Positions 1 through 5,611 are shown, counted from the stretch's first letter. The stretch is 8,988 nucleotides of DNA from Clostridia bacterium (GCA_900769875.1 CAAGII010000090.1:1-8988); one strand, 5' to 3'. Translations and numbers: made by a program. The notes: generated from the letters alone by a model not told the origin.

Positions 1-174
1 GCCCGGGGCCGCTACTGGAACGATGCGGAGTTCGAGCTGACCCTGACCCGGGGCAGTGCTGTGGAGCAGTATGGCCTGCGCATCTGCCGTCAGGCAGCGG
101 AGGATGCTGGGTACAAATACGCGCTGGTGCTGTCCGACGGGCCCAAGTCCAGCGGCATGGTGCTGTGCGAATGA
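1..174 (+). CDS. 3' end of an unidentified protein (partial)
   Basis: An open frame enters from the left edge in frame 1 and stops at TGA 172-174, giving the last 57 residues of a protein. The visible part ends KSSGMVLCE and contains the segment YGLRICRQAAEDAGYKYALV, which resembles an alternating helix and strand region of a soluble protein. No membrane segment or catalytic motif is visible. The next gene starts at ATG 171, so stop and start overlap as ATGA; this supports the frame being real and translational coupling of the two genes. I do not recognise the family. From context it is probably another conserved ICE accessory protein. Confidence 0.7.
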   Translation, partial: ARGRYWNDAEFELTLTRGSAVEQYGLRICRQAAEDAGYKYALVLSDGPKSSGMVLCE

Positions 175-983
175 ACGGAGAAAGTGAATTGGCCCTTCGC
201 GATACCAAAGACGGGTTTGCCATCTACCAGCTGAAGGACGCGCCGGGACTCAGGATGCTGCGGTTTGCGAGTCTTGCGGAGCTTCGTGCCGACGCAAGGC
301 AGATGCGCAGCAGGGTGCATGCGGTGGTCGAGAAGGCAGAGAACATGCTCTTTGGCAGCAAGGCTGATGCCGAACAATTCCTGCGCACGGAGGGCTTCAC
401 AGTTGTTCCGAGTGAAGAACCGGATGTGATCTCCGTGCTTAGTTCGACGAGGATGTCCGCGAACATCTGCCTGGACTACGGGGTCGATTGCTGTCTGGTG
501 GATGGCTGTAATACCCGTGGACTGGATCAGCCGGTCAGCAGGGGGAACTATCTGCTGACGTATGCAGGGTCTCTTCCCGATTCGGTTCTGCACCTGGGGC
601 AGCCGGAGGCCATGCTGGAGAGCCTCTTTTCCCGCTTCAACACGGAGCGTCCGCAGGATTTCCGGGGGCACAGCCTGAGCGTCAGCGATGTGATTGCGCT
701 GAAGCTGAATGGTCAGGTAACCTGCTATTACACGGACAGCTTCGGCTTTGAAAAGCTGCCCGACTTTTTGTCCCGGGATGAGCTGTCCCGTGAGAACTAC
801 CTGCATAACGCCGAAATGCTTCTGGAGGATGACTACAACATGCTGGATGGGATTGTGAACAACGGCCCCAGAGAGGGAGGATCTCAGGCACCGGAAAAGC
901 AGCAGTCTGTGAGCGACCGTGAAGCGACTGACACGCCCCATACGCATTCCAAAGCCCTGGCCTCCAAAGAACCGGAACGCTGA
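171..983 (+). CDS. YodL/DUF4316-type ICE accessory protein
   Basis: This 270-residue soluble protein has the hallmarks of the YodL-like domain followed by the start of a DUF4316 domain, both common in hypothetical proteins and giant polyproteins of clostridial ICEs. Near the N-terminus is FAIYQLKDAPGLRMLRF, typical of the start of YodL. Around residues 127-200 come NYLLTYAGSL, LFSRFNTERPQDFRGHSLSV and the segment ending YYTDSFGFEKLPDF, which are the strongest YodL signatures. NYLHNAEMLLEDDYNMLDGI around residues 208-227 matches the start of DUF4316. The tail is hydrophilic and probably disordered. About 70-75 residues with several cysteines sit between the first strand and the YodL core, more than I expect for this family. 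The function of these domains is not established. The start is ATG 171, overlapping the previous stop; GTG 165 is in frame but has no better ribosome binding site. Confidence 0.82.
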   Translation: MNGESELALRDTKDGFAIYQLKDAPGLRMLRFASLAELRADARQMRSRVHAVVEKAENMLFGSKADAEQFLRTEGFTVVPSEEPDVISVLSSTRMSANICLDYGVDCCLVDGCNTRGLDQPVSRGNYLLTYAGSLPDSVLHLGQPEAMLESLFSRFNTERPQDFRGHSLSVSDVIALKLNGQVTCYYTDSFGFEKLPDFLSRDELSRENYLHNAEMLLEDDYNMLDGIVNNGPREGGSQAPEKQQSVSDREATDTPHTHSKALASKEPER

Positions 984-1081
984 GCGGCTGCGAATACACA
1001 CGGACAGGTCCGGTTTAACAGTGTGTGCTGTGTGATCATGACTGGACGTCCTGTTTCCGATCATTCCCAGAAAACCGCAGC
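984..1081. other. Intergenic stretch between the YodL gene and TA module 1
   Basis: This noncoding stretch follows the YodL stop. It contains an imperfect hairpin around 994-1025 (ACACAC with GTGTGT, enclosing CGGAC and GTCCG). No T-run follows it, so I do not call it an intrinsic terminator. I see nothing else supportable here. Confidence 0.35.
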
Positions 1082-1110
1082 TTGACTTCTTCAAATGCTT
1101 ATGATAAGAT
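1082..1110 (+). promoter_or_regulatory. Sigma-70-type promoter of TA module 1
   Basis: TTGACT at 1082-1087 (5 of 6 to the -35 consensus) and TAAGAT at 1105-1110 (4 of 6 to the -10 consensus) are separated by exactly 17 bp. The pair lies 33 bp upstream of the antitoxin start, as expected for a self-contained TA operon. Confidence 0.65.
1098..1108. promoter_or_regulatory. Candidate antitoxin operator (CTTATgATAAG)
   Basis: A perfect 5-bp inverted repeat with a 1-nt centre overlaps the -10 element of the TA promoter. Phd/YefM antitoxins repress their own operons by binding short palindromes at this position, so this is a reasonable operator candidate. The site is short and only inferred. Confidence 0.4.
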
Positions 1111-1142
1111 GTTGACAGAAAAATATGCAAGGAGTGATACGC

Positions 1143-1433
1143 GTGAGTGAAATGCGCATTCCCAGCGTTCTGACGGTGAAGCCGTCTTCGGCCATCCGTA
1201 CTGATTACAAGCGCTTTTCAGAGCTCTGTCATGAAACGGACGACCCGATCCTTGTGACGAACAACGGCGAGAATGACCTGGTTGTCATGAGCCATGAGGC
1301 ATTTTGCCGACGTGAAGCTTGGTATCGCCTGCAGATGAAGCTGGCCGTGGCCGATCAGCAGATGGCCGAGGGTAAAATGACCGATCATGAGGATGTCATG
1401 GCACGGCTGGAGGCGCGTATCAACGATGGCTGA
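1143..1433 (+). CDS. Phd/YefM-family antitoxin
   Basis: This 96-residue protein has the Phd/YefM antitoxin pattern. An N-terminal stretch (VKPSSAIRTDYKRFSELCHE) is followed by PILVTNNGENDLVVMSHEAF, where the TNNG turn and the VVMSxExF strand/helix are family hallmarks. A charged C-terminal helix (about residues 58-96) would wrap the toxin. Antitoxins of this family bind the cognate RelE/ParE toxin and, with it, repress their own promoter. AAGGAG at 1129-1134 lies 8 nt from GTG 1143, so I choose GTG. ATG 1125 lies upstream of that ribosome binding site, and ATG 1152 is 17 nt away from it. The stop overlaps the toxin start (ATGGCTGA), typical of coupled TA pairs. Confidence 0.88.
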   Translation: MSEMRIPSVLTVKPSSAIRTDYKRFSELCHETDDPILVTNNGENDLVVMSHEAFCRREAWYRLQMKLAVADQQMAEGKMTDHEDVMARLEARINDG

Positions 1434-1746
1434 TCTCCGCATTCGTTACACCCAGCAGGCGATGGATGACCTCGATGCAATCTTTGACTACATCTGTCTG
1501 GACAACCCGGATGCAGCCAGGAAGATGCTTCAGGCCTTCCGAACCGGGATTGAAAAACTGGCTGCCACGCCGTATCTCGGCGCTGCGCTTCGTACGGATT
1601 CCCCTATAATGATTTCCAGTGGGTACCGCTATATCGTCGTATCGCCGTATCTGGTTTTCTATCGCGTGGTGGATCAGGAGGTCAGGATTGGTCGTATCCT
1701 TCATAGCCGCCAGGACTGGCTTTCCCTTCTGTTTGGAATCAGATGA
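1426..1746 (+). CDS. RelE/ParE-family toxin
   Basis: This 106-residue basic protein is of normal length for the RelE/ParE superfamily. The N-terminus (RIRYTQQAMDDLDAIFDYI) is the usual strand plus long helix, and NPDAARKMLQAFRTGIEKLA is the second helix. The core GYRYIVVSPYLVFYRVVDQE followed by IGRILHSRQDW is the diagnostic ParE-like C-terminal sheet. Members either cleave ribosome-associated mRNA (RelE) or poison DNA gyrase (ParE); the RILHSRxDW ending favours the ParE branch, but I cannot settle the target. The start ATG 1426 overlaps the antitoxin stop at 1431-1433. The gene appears intact. Confidence 0.87.
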   Translation: MADLRIRYTQQAMDDLDAIFDYICLDNPDAARKMLQAFRTGIEKLAATPYLGAALRTDSPIMISSGYRYIVVSPYLVFYRVVDQEVRIGRILHSRQDWLSLLFGIR

Positions 1747-1763
1747 ATATCAGGGCAAACTCC

Positions 1764-1793
1764 AAAAGGCTGTTGCGCATGCGGCAGCCTTTT
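1764..1793 (+). terminator. Intrinsic terminator after TA module 1
   Basis: AAAAGGCTG (1764-1772) pairs with CAGCCTTTT (1785-1793). TTGC and GCGG extend the stem through G-C and G-U pairs to a GCAT loop. The 3' arm ends in TTTT, followed by CTC. It sits 18 bp after the toxin stop. The A-run on the 5' side would also let it act weakly in the other direction. Confidence 0.75.
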
Positions 1794-1833
1794 CTCATAC
1801 CCCAATTTGGTACACGATGAAGGAGAGACTATC

Positions 1834-2274
1834 ATGGAAAACAACCTGCAGCATCCTGCCCCCACGCAGGAGCGGAACGAAATCACCATCAAGTTTGGCA
1901 GGGGGCTTGTCAGCGCTCCCTTCACAGCCAGGACGGGCCGTGAGTGCGTCAGCATCAAAATTCCCCATGCCGACCCTGCAGACAAGACACCCTGGCCCAG
2001 CATCATTGTGGCGGCGAACCATGTGCATGAAAACAGGTTCGGCAAGGGCATGTGGATGAAGCTGCCCGCAGACGGCGAAACGAAGCTCTATGTGCCCGAG
2101 GTCACCGGCCAAACGCCCGAGGGCAGGAATGTCTACAAGAATACGGTGGTCAAGCTGCCCAACACCGAAATCAAGGACATGCTGGAGAGCTACAGGGAGC
2201 GGTCTGCCGAAACCACTAGGGCTGCCGATCCGGGCAAAGAGCAGCCCAGAAAAAGCCATGGTATGGAGCGGTGA
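1834..2274 (+). CDS. Hypothetical ICE-type protein, first gene of the four-gene operon
   Basis: This 146-residue soluble protein belongs to no family I can name. The central part (about residues 13-60) alternates strands: EITIKFGRGLVSAPF, ECVSIKIPHADPADKTPWPS and IIVAANHVHENRFGKGMWMK. Next comes TKLYVPEVTGQ and a helix, NTEIKDMLESYRERS. The last 25 residues are charged and probably disordered. The beta-rich layout with conserved-looking aromatic and basic residues could suit a small nucleic-acid-binding fold, but that is only an impression. The start is set by AAGGAG at 1820-1825, 8 nt before ATG 1834; a TTG at 1807 has no ribosome binding site. The gene follows terminator 1764-1793, and I see no clear promoter. 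Its stop TGA 2272-2274 shares one base with the next ATG, implying translational coupling. Confidence 0.75.
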   Translation: MENNLQHPAPTQERNEITIKFGRGLVSAPFTARTGRECVSIKIPHADPADKTPWPSIIVAANHVHENRFGKGMWMKLPADGETKLYVPEVTGQTPEGRNVYKNTVVKLPNTEIKDMLESYRERSAETTRAADPGKEQPRKSHGMER

Positions 2275-3191
2275 TGCCCATGTTCATTGATCAGTCCATC
2301 GAATTCTTTGAAACCTGGCGTGACCGTCAGCATGACCGACCCGAGCCGGACAGCGAAGCTCCAGATGAGAATATCAAGCGCAGCTTCTCCCATGACCATC
2401 CGGATGATACCACCCTGACCTACACCCGCACGGGAGCACATGCCGAGCTGAAGCTCGCCTTCACCTCCGAAAACCCGGATGCCGGCGTGGAGGAGCTGCT
2501 GTATACGGGAGATCAGGGGGAATCCATGGCGGAGCTTGCCGCAGCTTTACACGCGGAACTGACCTCATGGCTGGATACCCGGGATACTTCCTCCTTTGCT
2601 GAGCAGCAGGGCATACCCGTCGCCCCCGACATGTCGCTGGTCTATGGCGACTATACCCGCACAGCCCTGTATGCGTTTGAGGACGCTCTCACGGAGGTTG
2701 AACGCAATCTGAACCAGCAAGCTGTCTGGAAGCCGATCGAGACAGAAAAGCAGGACTGGCTGTATTCCGGCCAGCACGAAGCAGATGCCGAACGGGGCTG
2801 CATTGGTCATCTCCGGGGCGACTTTGGCAGGGGCGGCAACGAATTCTGGACGAGCTGGTTCGACCATACGCCCGGGCTGAAAAGCGTGGCATTCCGGGAA
2901 GAGCTGCAGTCCGTTGTGAATCACCTCCGCGAGGAGGGTGGCCTGCTGTCGGGCTTTTCCGCCATGCGAAGTCAGTGCCGAAGCGGGCTGGCGTGTGATG
3001 ACAACTACGGCTTCCGCGCAGAAACCGCGCGCTATGAATACTGCCTCCGCTGCATTTCTCGCCGGGATGACTATCACTTCTATCTGTACTGCTACGATAA
3101 GGACGCACAGCGTGCGCATGCCCGTGAGAAAGCCCAGGTTGTGCGAGACAGGAAACCGAACCCTAAGAAAACACATGAAATGGAGAGATAA
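2274..3191 (+). CDS. Hypothetical ICE-type protein with an aromatic, cysteine-containing C-terminal half
   Basis: This acidic protein of 305 residues belongs to no family I can name. Residues 1-50 are acidic and hydrophilic. Residues 50-145 look like a small alpha/beta domain (LTYTRTGAHAELKLAFTS, then SMAELAAALHAELTSWL). The second half is more distinctive: WKPIETEKQDWLYSGQ, then ERGCIGHLRGDFGRGGNEFW and TSWFDH, then EELQSVVNHLREEGGLLSGF and a tyrosine- and cysteine-rich end. The GCIGHLRxDFG/EFWTSW block looks like a conserved core. There is no signal peptide or transmembrane segment. The start ATG 2274 shares a base with the previous stop. ATG 2280 is an in-frame alternative, with GGAG at 2265-2268 serving either. 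The next gene follows after 4 nt. Confidence 0.75.
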   Translation: MPMFIDQSIEFFETWRDRQHDRPEPDSEAPDENIKRSFSHDHPDDTTLTYTRTGAHAELKLAFTSENPDAGVEELLYTGDQGESMAELAAALHAELTSWLDTRDTSSFAEQQGIPVAPDMSLVYGDYTRTALYAFEDALTEVERNLNQQAVWKPIETEKQDWLYSGQHEADAERGCIGHLRGDFGRGGNEFWTSWFDHTPGLKSVAFREELQSVVNHLREEGGLLSGFSAMRSQCRSGLACDDNYGFRAETARYEYCLRCISRRDDYHFYLYCYDKDAQRAHAREKAQVVRDRKPNPKKTHEMER

Positions 3192-3195
3192 GCCC

Positions 3196-3819
3196 ATGGA
3201 TCTGAATGACCTGATGGTAAAACGACATATGACCCGGGCAGAACTTTGCCGAATGAGCGGTGTGCCCGATTCCACCCTGCGGGGTATCCTCAGCGGCGGT
3301 GTTCAACTGGAGCGTTGCCAGGCTGGGACGCTGTACCGTCTCGCGAAAGCCGTGAACACGACTATGGAGGAGCTGCTTGACGACACCATGGCAGCACCCA
3401 AGCCGGAGTATCCGCCCTCCCGGCCTGTCCATGAGGCGGGCAGCCTGATGCCGTTCTATGTGCTGCTGGACGCAGTGACTGGAATCCTTCGTTCGGAAGG
3501 CGATCTGGCCTTTATGCGGCAGCTTCGCCAGACTGACTGGATTGGCCGCTATGACAGGCACAGGATGTTCCGTGCTGCCCTGCTCCTGCTGGGGCTGAAC
3601 GACTATCTTTGCAGGAAGCATGGCATCACCCCGGATTCCCGGTATGATGCGCTTCGACACCTGCGGCTGGACAGACCGGTGTATTCCCTGGATACGCTGG
3701 AGAAGGATGACTGCGGCTCCTATGAGCAGGCGAAAGCCTGGGCTGAGAATCATGCGATTCCCGAGCTGGCGCGGTTCAGCATCTTCCTGACGGAGGACGA
3801 TCTCCACCCCAAAGAGTGA
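3196..3819 (+). CDS. XRE-like helix-turn-helix protein with a C-terminal helical domain
   Basis: This is a 207-residue protein. Residues 1-60 form a Cro/C1-type HTH: LMVKRHMTRAELCRMSGVPD, then STLRGILSGG as recognition helix, then LYRLAKAVNTTMEELLDD. After a linker, residues 80-205 form a mostly helical domain with the pattern EGDLAFMRQL...DWIGRY...MFRAALLLLGLNDYLCRKHGI...RYDALRHLRLDRPVY. I have the impression of seeing this arrangement behind HTH domains in other clostridial mobile-element regulators, but cannot name the domain. The protein probably binds DNA and may regulate this operon or another element function; the partner is unknown. GGAGAG at 3182-3187 lies 8 nt before ATG 3196. The stop TGA 3817-3819 shares one base with the next start. 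Confidence 0.82.
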   Translation: MDLNDLMVKRHMTRAELCRMSGVPDSTLRGILSGGVQLERCQAGTLYRLAKAVNTTMEELLDDTMAAPKPEYPPSRPVHEAGSLMPFYVLLDAVTGILRSEGDLAFMRQLRQTDWIGRYDRHRMFRAALLLLGLNDYLCRKHGITPDSRYDALRHLRLDRPVYSLDTLEKDDCGSYEQAKAWAENHAIPELARFSIFLTEDDLHPKE

Positions 3820-4253
3820 TGGAGCGCCCTTCATGTGATATGACTGACCAGCAAATCCTCAGGAGCATCCGCACACTCGTCAGGGAAGAGTGTGCCAACT
3901 ACCGATACGGCTACTGCCTTGAAACAGACGACAGGTGCCATGTGATCAATCCGGAATACGAAACCATTCATGACGGGACGCTGGATTGCGACTATTTTTT
4001 GGACTGCGTGCTTCCGGCAGACTGGACATTGAATGACCTGGTGGCCTATGCCCTGTGGTATGACGAGGATGGCGATGACGACGGTCTGCCCAGGGGAATG
4101 AAGCGGTGCGAAATGTGTCGGCAGCCCTTCACCATCTCCAACAACCGTCAGATGTATTGCCCGACCTGTGCGGAGATCGTGAGCCGTCAGCAGGCTGCCA
4201 TCCGACAAAGGAAAAGCCGGAGGCTTCGTCGCGAAGCCCGGCATAAATCTTAG
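3819..4253 (+). CDS. Cys_rich_VLP-like zinc-binding ICE protein
   Basis: This 144-residue protein is rich in cysteine and resembles the cysteine-rich VLP family found in clostridial conjugative elements. The N-terminal half has IRTLVREECANYRYGYCL with cysteines 25, 33, 40, 57 and 63. The block CDYFLDCVLPADWTLNDLVA is typical of the family. The C-terminal half has CEMC (97-100) and CPTC (114-117) separated by FTISNNRQMY, a probable zinc ribbon, then a strongly basic tail (RQRKSRRLRREARHK) suited to nucleic acid binding. The biochemical role is unknown. ATG 3819 overlaps the previous stop (TGATG). ATG 3840 is a possible alternative closer to the usual family start. The stop TAG 4251-4253 interlocks with the stop of the opposing toxin gene. 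Confidence 0.8.
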   Translation: MERPSCDMTDQQILRSIRTLVREECANYRYGYCLETDDRCHVINPEYETIHDGTLDCDYFLDCVLPADWTLNDLVAYALWYDEDGDDDGLPRGMKRCEMCRQPFTISNNRQMYCPTCAEIVSRQQAAIRQRKSRRLRREARHKS

Positions 4254-4573
4254 GTGCTTGTGTTGCCGATCAGCAGCGCTCTGATACAGTCCTGCCGCTG
4301 GTGCAGAATACGGACAACGATGACCGCATCTTCCTGATACAGATAGAAAACGCAGTAATTCTCACAGATCAGATACCGGTATTCCGTGTGAACAGGAATC
4401 AGGGCATCCAGTGACTGGCCGCGCCCGGGAAAGGACGCAAGAGAAGTCACACATTTTTTCAGCGCAGCGATGATTCTTTGCGAGGCTGCCGGATTGCAGA
4501 GCTCATCCCGGATATAGGCGCGGATATTGATGAGATCACGTCTTGCTTCCGGGGAAAGCGTAACCTGTGCCAT
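4250..4573 (-). CDS. RelE/ParE-family toxin of TA module 2
   Basis: This 107-residue protein has the ParE-like layout. MAQVTLSPEARRDLINIRAY is strand plus helix, followed by a helix ending CVTSLASFPGRG. The sheet is TEYRYLICENYCVFYLYQED, followed by VIVVRILHQRQDC. The conserved YRYL/VFY/VRILHxRxD positions are present, so it looks functional. It is only distantly similar to the toxin at 1426-1746, so the two modules are not a recent duplication. The start codon (CAT at 4571-4573 on the plus strand) lies 1 nt after the antitoxin stop, with GGAG of the antitoxin 3' end serving as ribosome binding site. The stop overlaps the convergent Cys_rich_VLP-like gene. Whether it targets mRNA or gyrase cannot be told from sequence. 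Confidence 0.86.
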   Translation of the reverse strand: MAQVTLSPEARRDLINIRAYIRDELCNPAASQRIIAALKKCVTSLASFPGRGQSLDALIPVHTEYRYLICENYCVFYLYQEDAVIVVRILHQRQDCIRALLIGNTST

Positions 4574-4574
4574 G

Positions 4575-4820
4575 TCAGTCCTCCAGTCCGGCGAAGGCTT
4601 CATCCACTGTCAGCCCGCCCTCTTTCCGGTAGGATTCGACTCCCTTTGACAACTCAGCCAGCAGCTTCACGGAGGCCTGAAGCTTTTCGTAGTCCTCAAG
4701 GCTTTGTACCACGTATTTGCCCCTGCCGTTCTTGGTCAGATAGACAGTGGCGCCGTGATCGCAGGAGCGAAGCACTTCGCTGTAGTTTTTCAGATCGGAA
4801 ATTGGAACGATATTTGTCAT
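4575..4820 (-). CDS. Phd/YefM-family antitoxin of TA module 2
   Basis: This 81-residue protein matches the Phd/YefM pattern. The N-terminus NIVPISDLKNYSEVLRSCDH is followed by TVYLTKNGRGKYVVQSLEDY with the LTKNG turn, then a charged C-terminal helix ending FAGLED that would cover the toxin. AGGAG (plus-strand 4830-4834) lies 9 nt upstream of ATG at 4820, which I chose over an in-frame TTG 9 nt earlier that overlaps the ribosome binding site. The stop is 1 nt from the toxin start. It is probably autoregulated from the promoter just upstream. Confidence 0.87.
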   Translation of the reverse strand: MTNIVPISDLKNYSEVLRSCDHGATVYLTKNGRGKYVVQSLEDYEKLQASVKLLAELSKGVESYRKEGGLTVDEAFAGLED

Positions 4821-4844
4821 GATAATCAACTCCTTTCCACCAAT

Positions 4845-4873
4845 AGTATACCCTAATCTACCGATAAATTCAA
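4845..4873 (-). promoter_or_regulatory. Sigma-70-type promoter of TA module 2
   Basis: On the minus strand TTGAAT (plus 4868-4873) and TATACT (plus 4845-4850) are spaced by exactly 17 bp, 24 nt upstream of the antitoxin start. The GTATAC palindrome inside the -10 region may be part of an operator. Confidence 0.7.
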
Positions 4874-4975
4874 CCCAATATTTTGTGGATGAAGAATTGC
4901 CTTAATACAAAGCTCGACAAGCGCATGGTCAAATGTATCTGCCAGCTTCATCTCAAAGGAATAGTCTGACCCCTA

Positions 4976-5098
4976 TGTCACGTTCAGAAGTACGCAAGCA
5001 TAGGTAAATCAAGGCTTTCCGGCTCCCATGCAGAGCCGGTTTTGCTTGAATCGACCTGCAGGTCATCCCTTAAGATAACGCGCTTCTGAACCGTGACA
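4976..5098 (+). promoter_or_regulatory. Structured leader upstream of TTRAP copy 1
   Basis: TGTCACGTTCAGAAG (4976-4990) pairs with CTTCTGAACCGTGACA (5083-5098); one base is missing from the left arm, leaving a bulge. Inside are a GC hairpin, CCGGCTC/GAGCCGG (5019-5039), followed by TTTT, and the palindrome GACCTGCAGGTC (5053-5064), which can form a hairpin with a TGCA loop. The layout would be a three-way junction ending 10 nt before the TTRAP ribosome binding site. Compared with copy 2 this version carries two stem-weakening changes. It could be a cis-regulatory RNA, an attenuator, or a DNA site for a nicking or recombination protein. Confidence 0.6.
5019..5043 (+). terminator. Possible attenuator hairpin in leader copy 1
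   Basis: A 7-bp all-paired GC-rich stem (CCGGCTC/GAGCCGG) with a 7-nt loop is followed by TTTTGCTT. This has the form of a short intrinsic terminator placed before the TTRAP gene in the direction of transcription. The T-run is short, so efficiency is uncertain. Confidence 0.45.
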
Positions 5099-5119
5099 CT
5101 CCATGAACAGGAGGTGCCC

Positions 5120-5344
5120 ATGAACCCCTTTACGACTGAGGAAATGAACCTTGTCTGCCTGTATGACCCCGGCAATCGTGCAGGCACGATCTACGAATTA
5201 CGCGACATGCTGCGCTACCTCATGCCGGACGAAACAGAGCTGCGGCAGCTCACGGAAAGCGCCATCGCCAAGCTGGAGACCATGACCGACGCGGCGTTCG
5301 ATAGCCTGGCGGAGGACATCGTGCCTTTTCTGGCGGATGAATAA
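5120..5344 (+). CDS. TTRAP-family transposon-transfer assisting protein, copy 1
   Basis: This 74-residue protein matches the small TTRAP family of clostridial conjugative transposons. The N-terminal FTTEEMNLVCLYDPGNRAGT and the following segment RDMLRYLMPDETELRQLTES, then IAKLETMTDAAFDSL, are characteristic, and the length is normal. The family is named for an association with element transfer; no biochemical activity is known to me. AGGAGGT at 5109-5115 sits 4 nt before ATG 5120, slightly close but strong. It differs from copy 2 mainly in the last ten residues (EDIVPFLADE against EDSLHFLLDK). It is followed after 18 nt by a truncated giant-protein start, so its usual downstream partner is lost here. 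Confidence 0.85.
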   Translation: MNPFTTEEMNLVCLYDPGNRAGTIYELRDMLRYLMPDETELRQLTESAIAKLETMTDAAFDSLAEDIVPFLADE

Positions 5345-5362
5345 CGGATAGGAGGAACACGG

Positions 5363-5611
5363 ATGCCTACGAAAGCGCAGGTCTATGCGCAGCTAGCGGA
5401 TGAAACTGCCCTGAAGGACACCGGGAGCTACCTGGACTGGGCGGCTTTTCTGACCACCATGTCCCGGCTGTACAAATATTCCTATCAGGATCAGCTGCTG
5501 ATCCATGCTCAGCGTCCAGATGCCACGGCCTGCGCGGAGTATGATCTGTGGAACAACACCATGTCCATATTCTTGTTCTGTTCTCTTGTTGATTGCAGCA
5601 TAACATGGTAG
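5363..5611 (+). pseudogene. Truncated N-terminus of the giant SNF2/helicase-type ICE protein, copy 1
   Basis: Residues 1-67 (MPTKAQVYAQLADETALKDT up to DLWNNTM) match the start of the chimeric gene at 7119 and the conserved N-terminus of giant ICE proteins that carry helicase and methylase domains. The signatures are TGSYxxWxxFLTTxxRLYKY and LLIHAQRPDATACAEYDLWN. After codon 67 the frame enters unrelated rhuM upstream sequence and stops after 15 more residues (SIFLFCS...) at TAG 5609-5611. AGGAGGAA before ATG 5363 is intact, so a short 82-residue product may still be made. Thirteen of 14 differences from copy 2 in this coding part are synonymous. Confidence 0.8.

Larger units (their letters stand above)
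4967..5563 (+). repeat. Direct repeat copy 1 (leader + TTRAP + giant-protein start)
   Basis: This segment is repeated in the same orientation at 6722-7319, starting at TGACCCCTATGTCAC and ending at AACAACACCATG. My hand alignment gives about 38 differences including one single-base gap, roughly 94% identity. The sequences before and after the two copies are unrelated. The repeat period is 1755 bp. Recombination between the copies would remove one copy together with rhuM. Confidence 0.93.

Noticed and set aside
994..1025. Terminator after the YodL gene
   Set aside because: An imperfect hairpin is present but without a T-run. Support is too weak for a terminator call.
1112..1117. TTGACA as a second -35 for the TA promoter
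   Set aside because: It is a perfect -35 hexamer, but no acceptable -10 lies 16-18 bp downstream, and it would place transcription start inside the antitoxin ribosome binding site or gene.
90..1130. A 346-codon open frame on the minus strand opposite the YodL gene
   Set aside because: It lies antisense to a convincing YodL/DUF4316 gene and covers the TA promoter region. Its translation is rich in arginine, glutamine and histidine without a recognisable domain. It is the shadow frame of a GC-rich gene.
2565..3275. Minus-strand open frames opposite the 2274-3191 gene
   Set aside because: They are antisense to a tightly coupled operon, have low-complexity composition, and show no ribosome binding site or family resemblance.
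3831..4244. Minus-strand open frame opposite the Cys_rich_VLP-like gene
   Set aside because: The plus-strand protein has paired CxxC motifs and family features. The opposing frame has none.
4984..5187. Minus-strand 67-residue frames in both leader copies (also 6740-6943)
   Set aside because: They run antisense through the leader and the TTRAP start, and their duplication is explained by the direct repeat. They have no ribosome binding site or family features.
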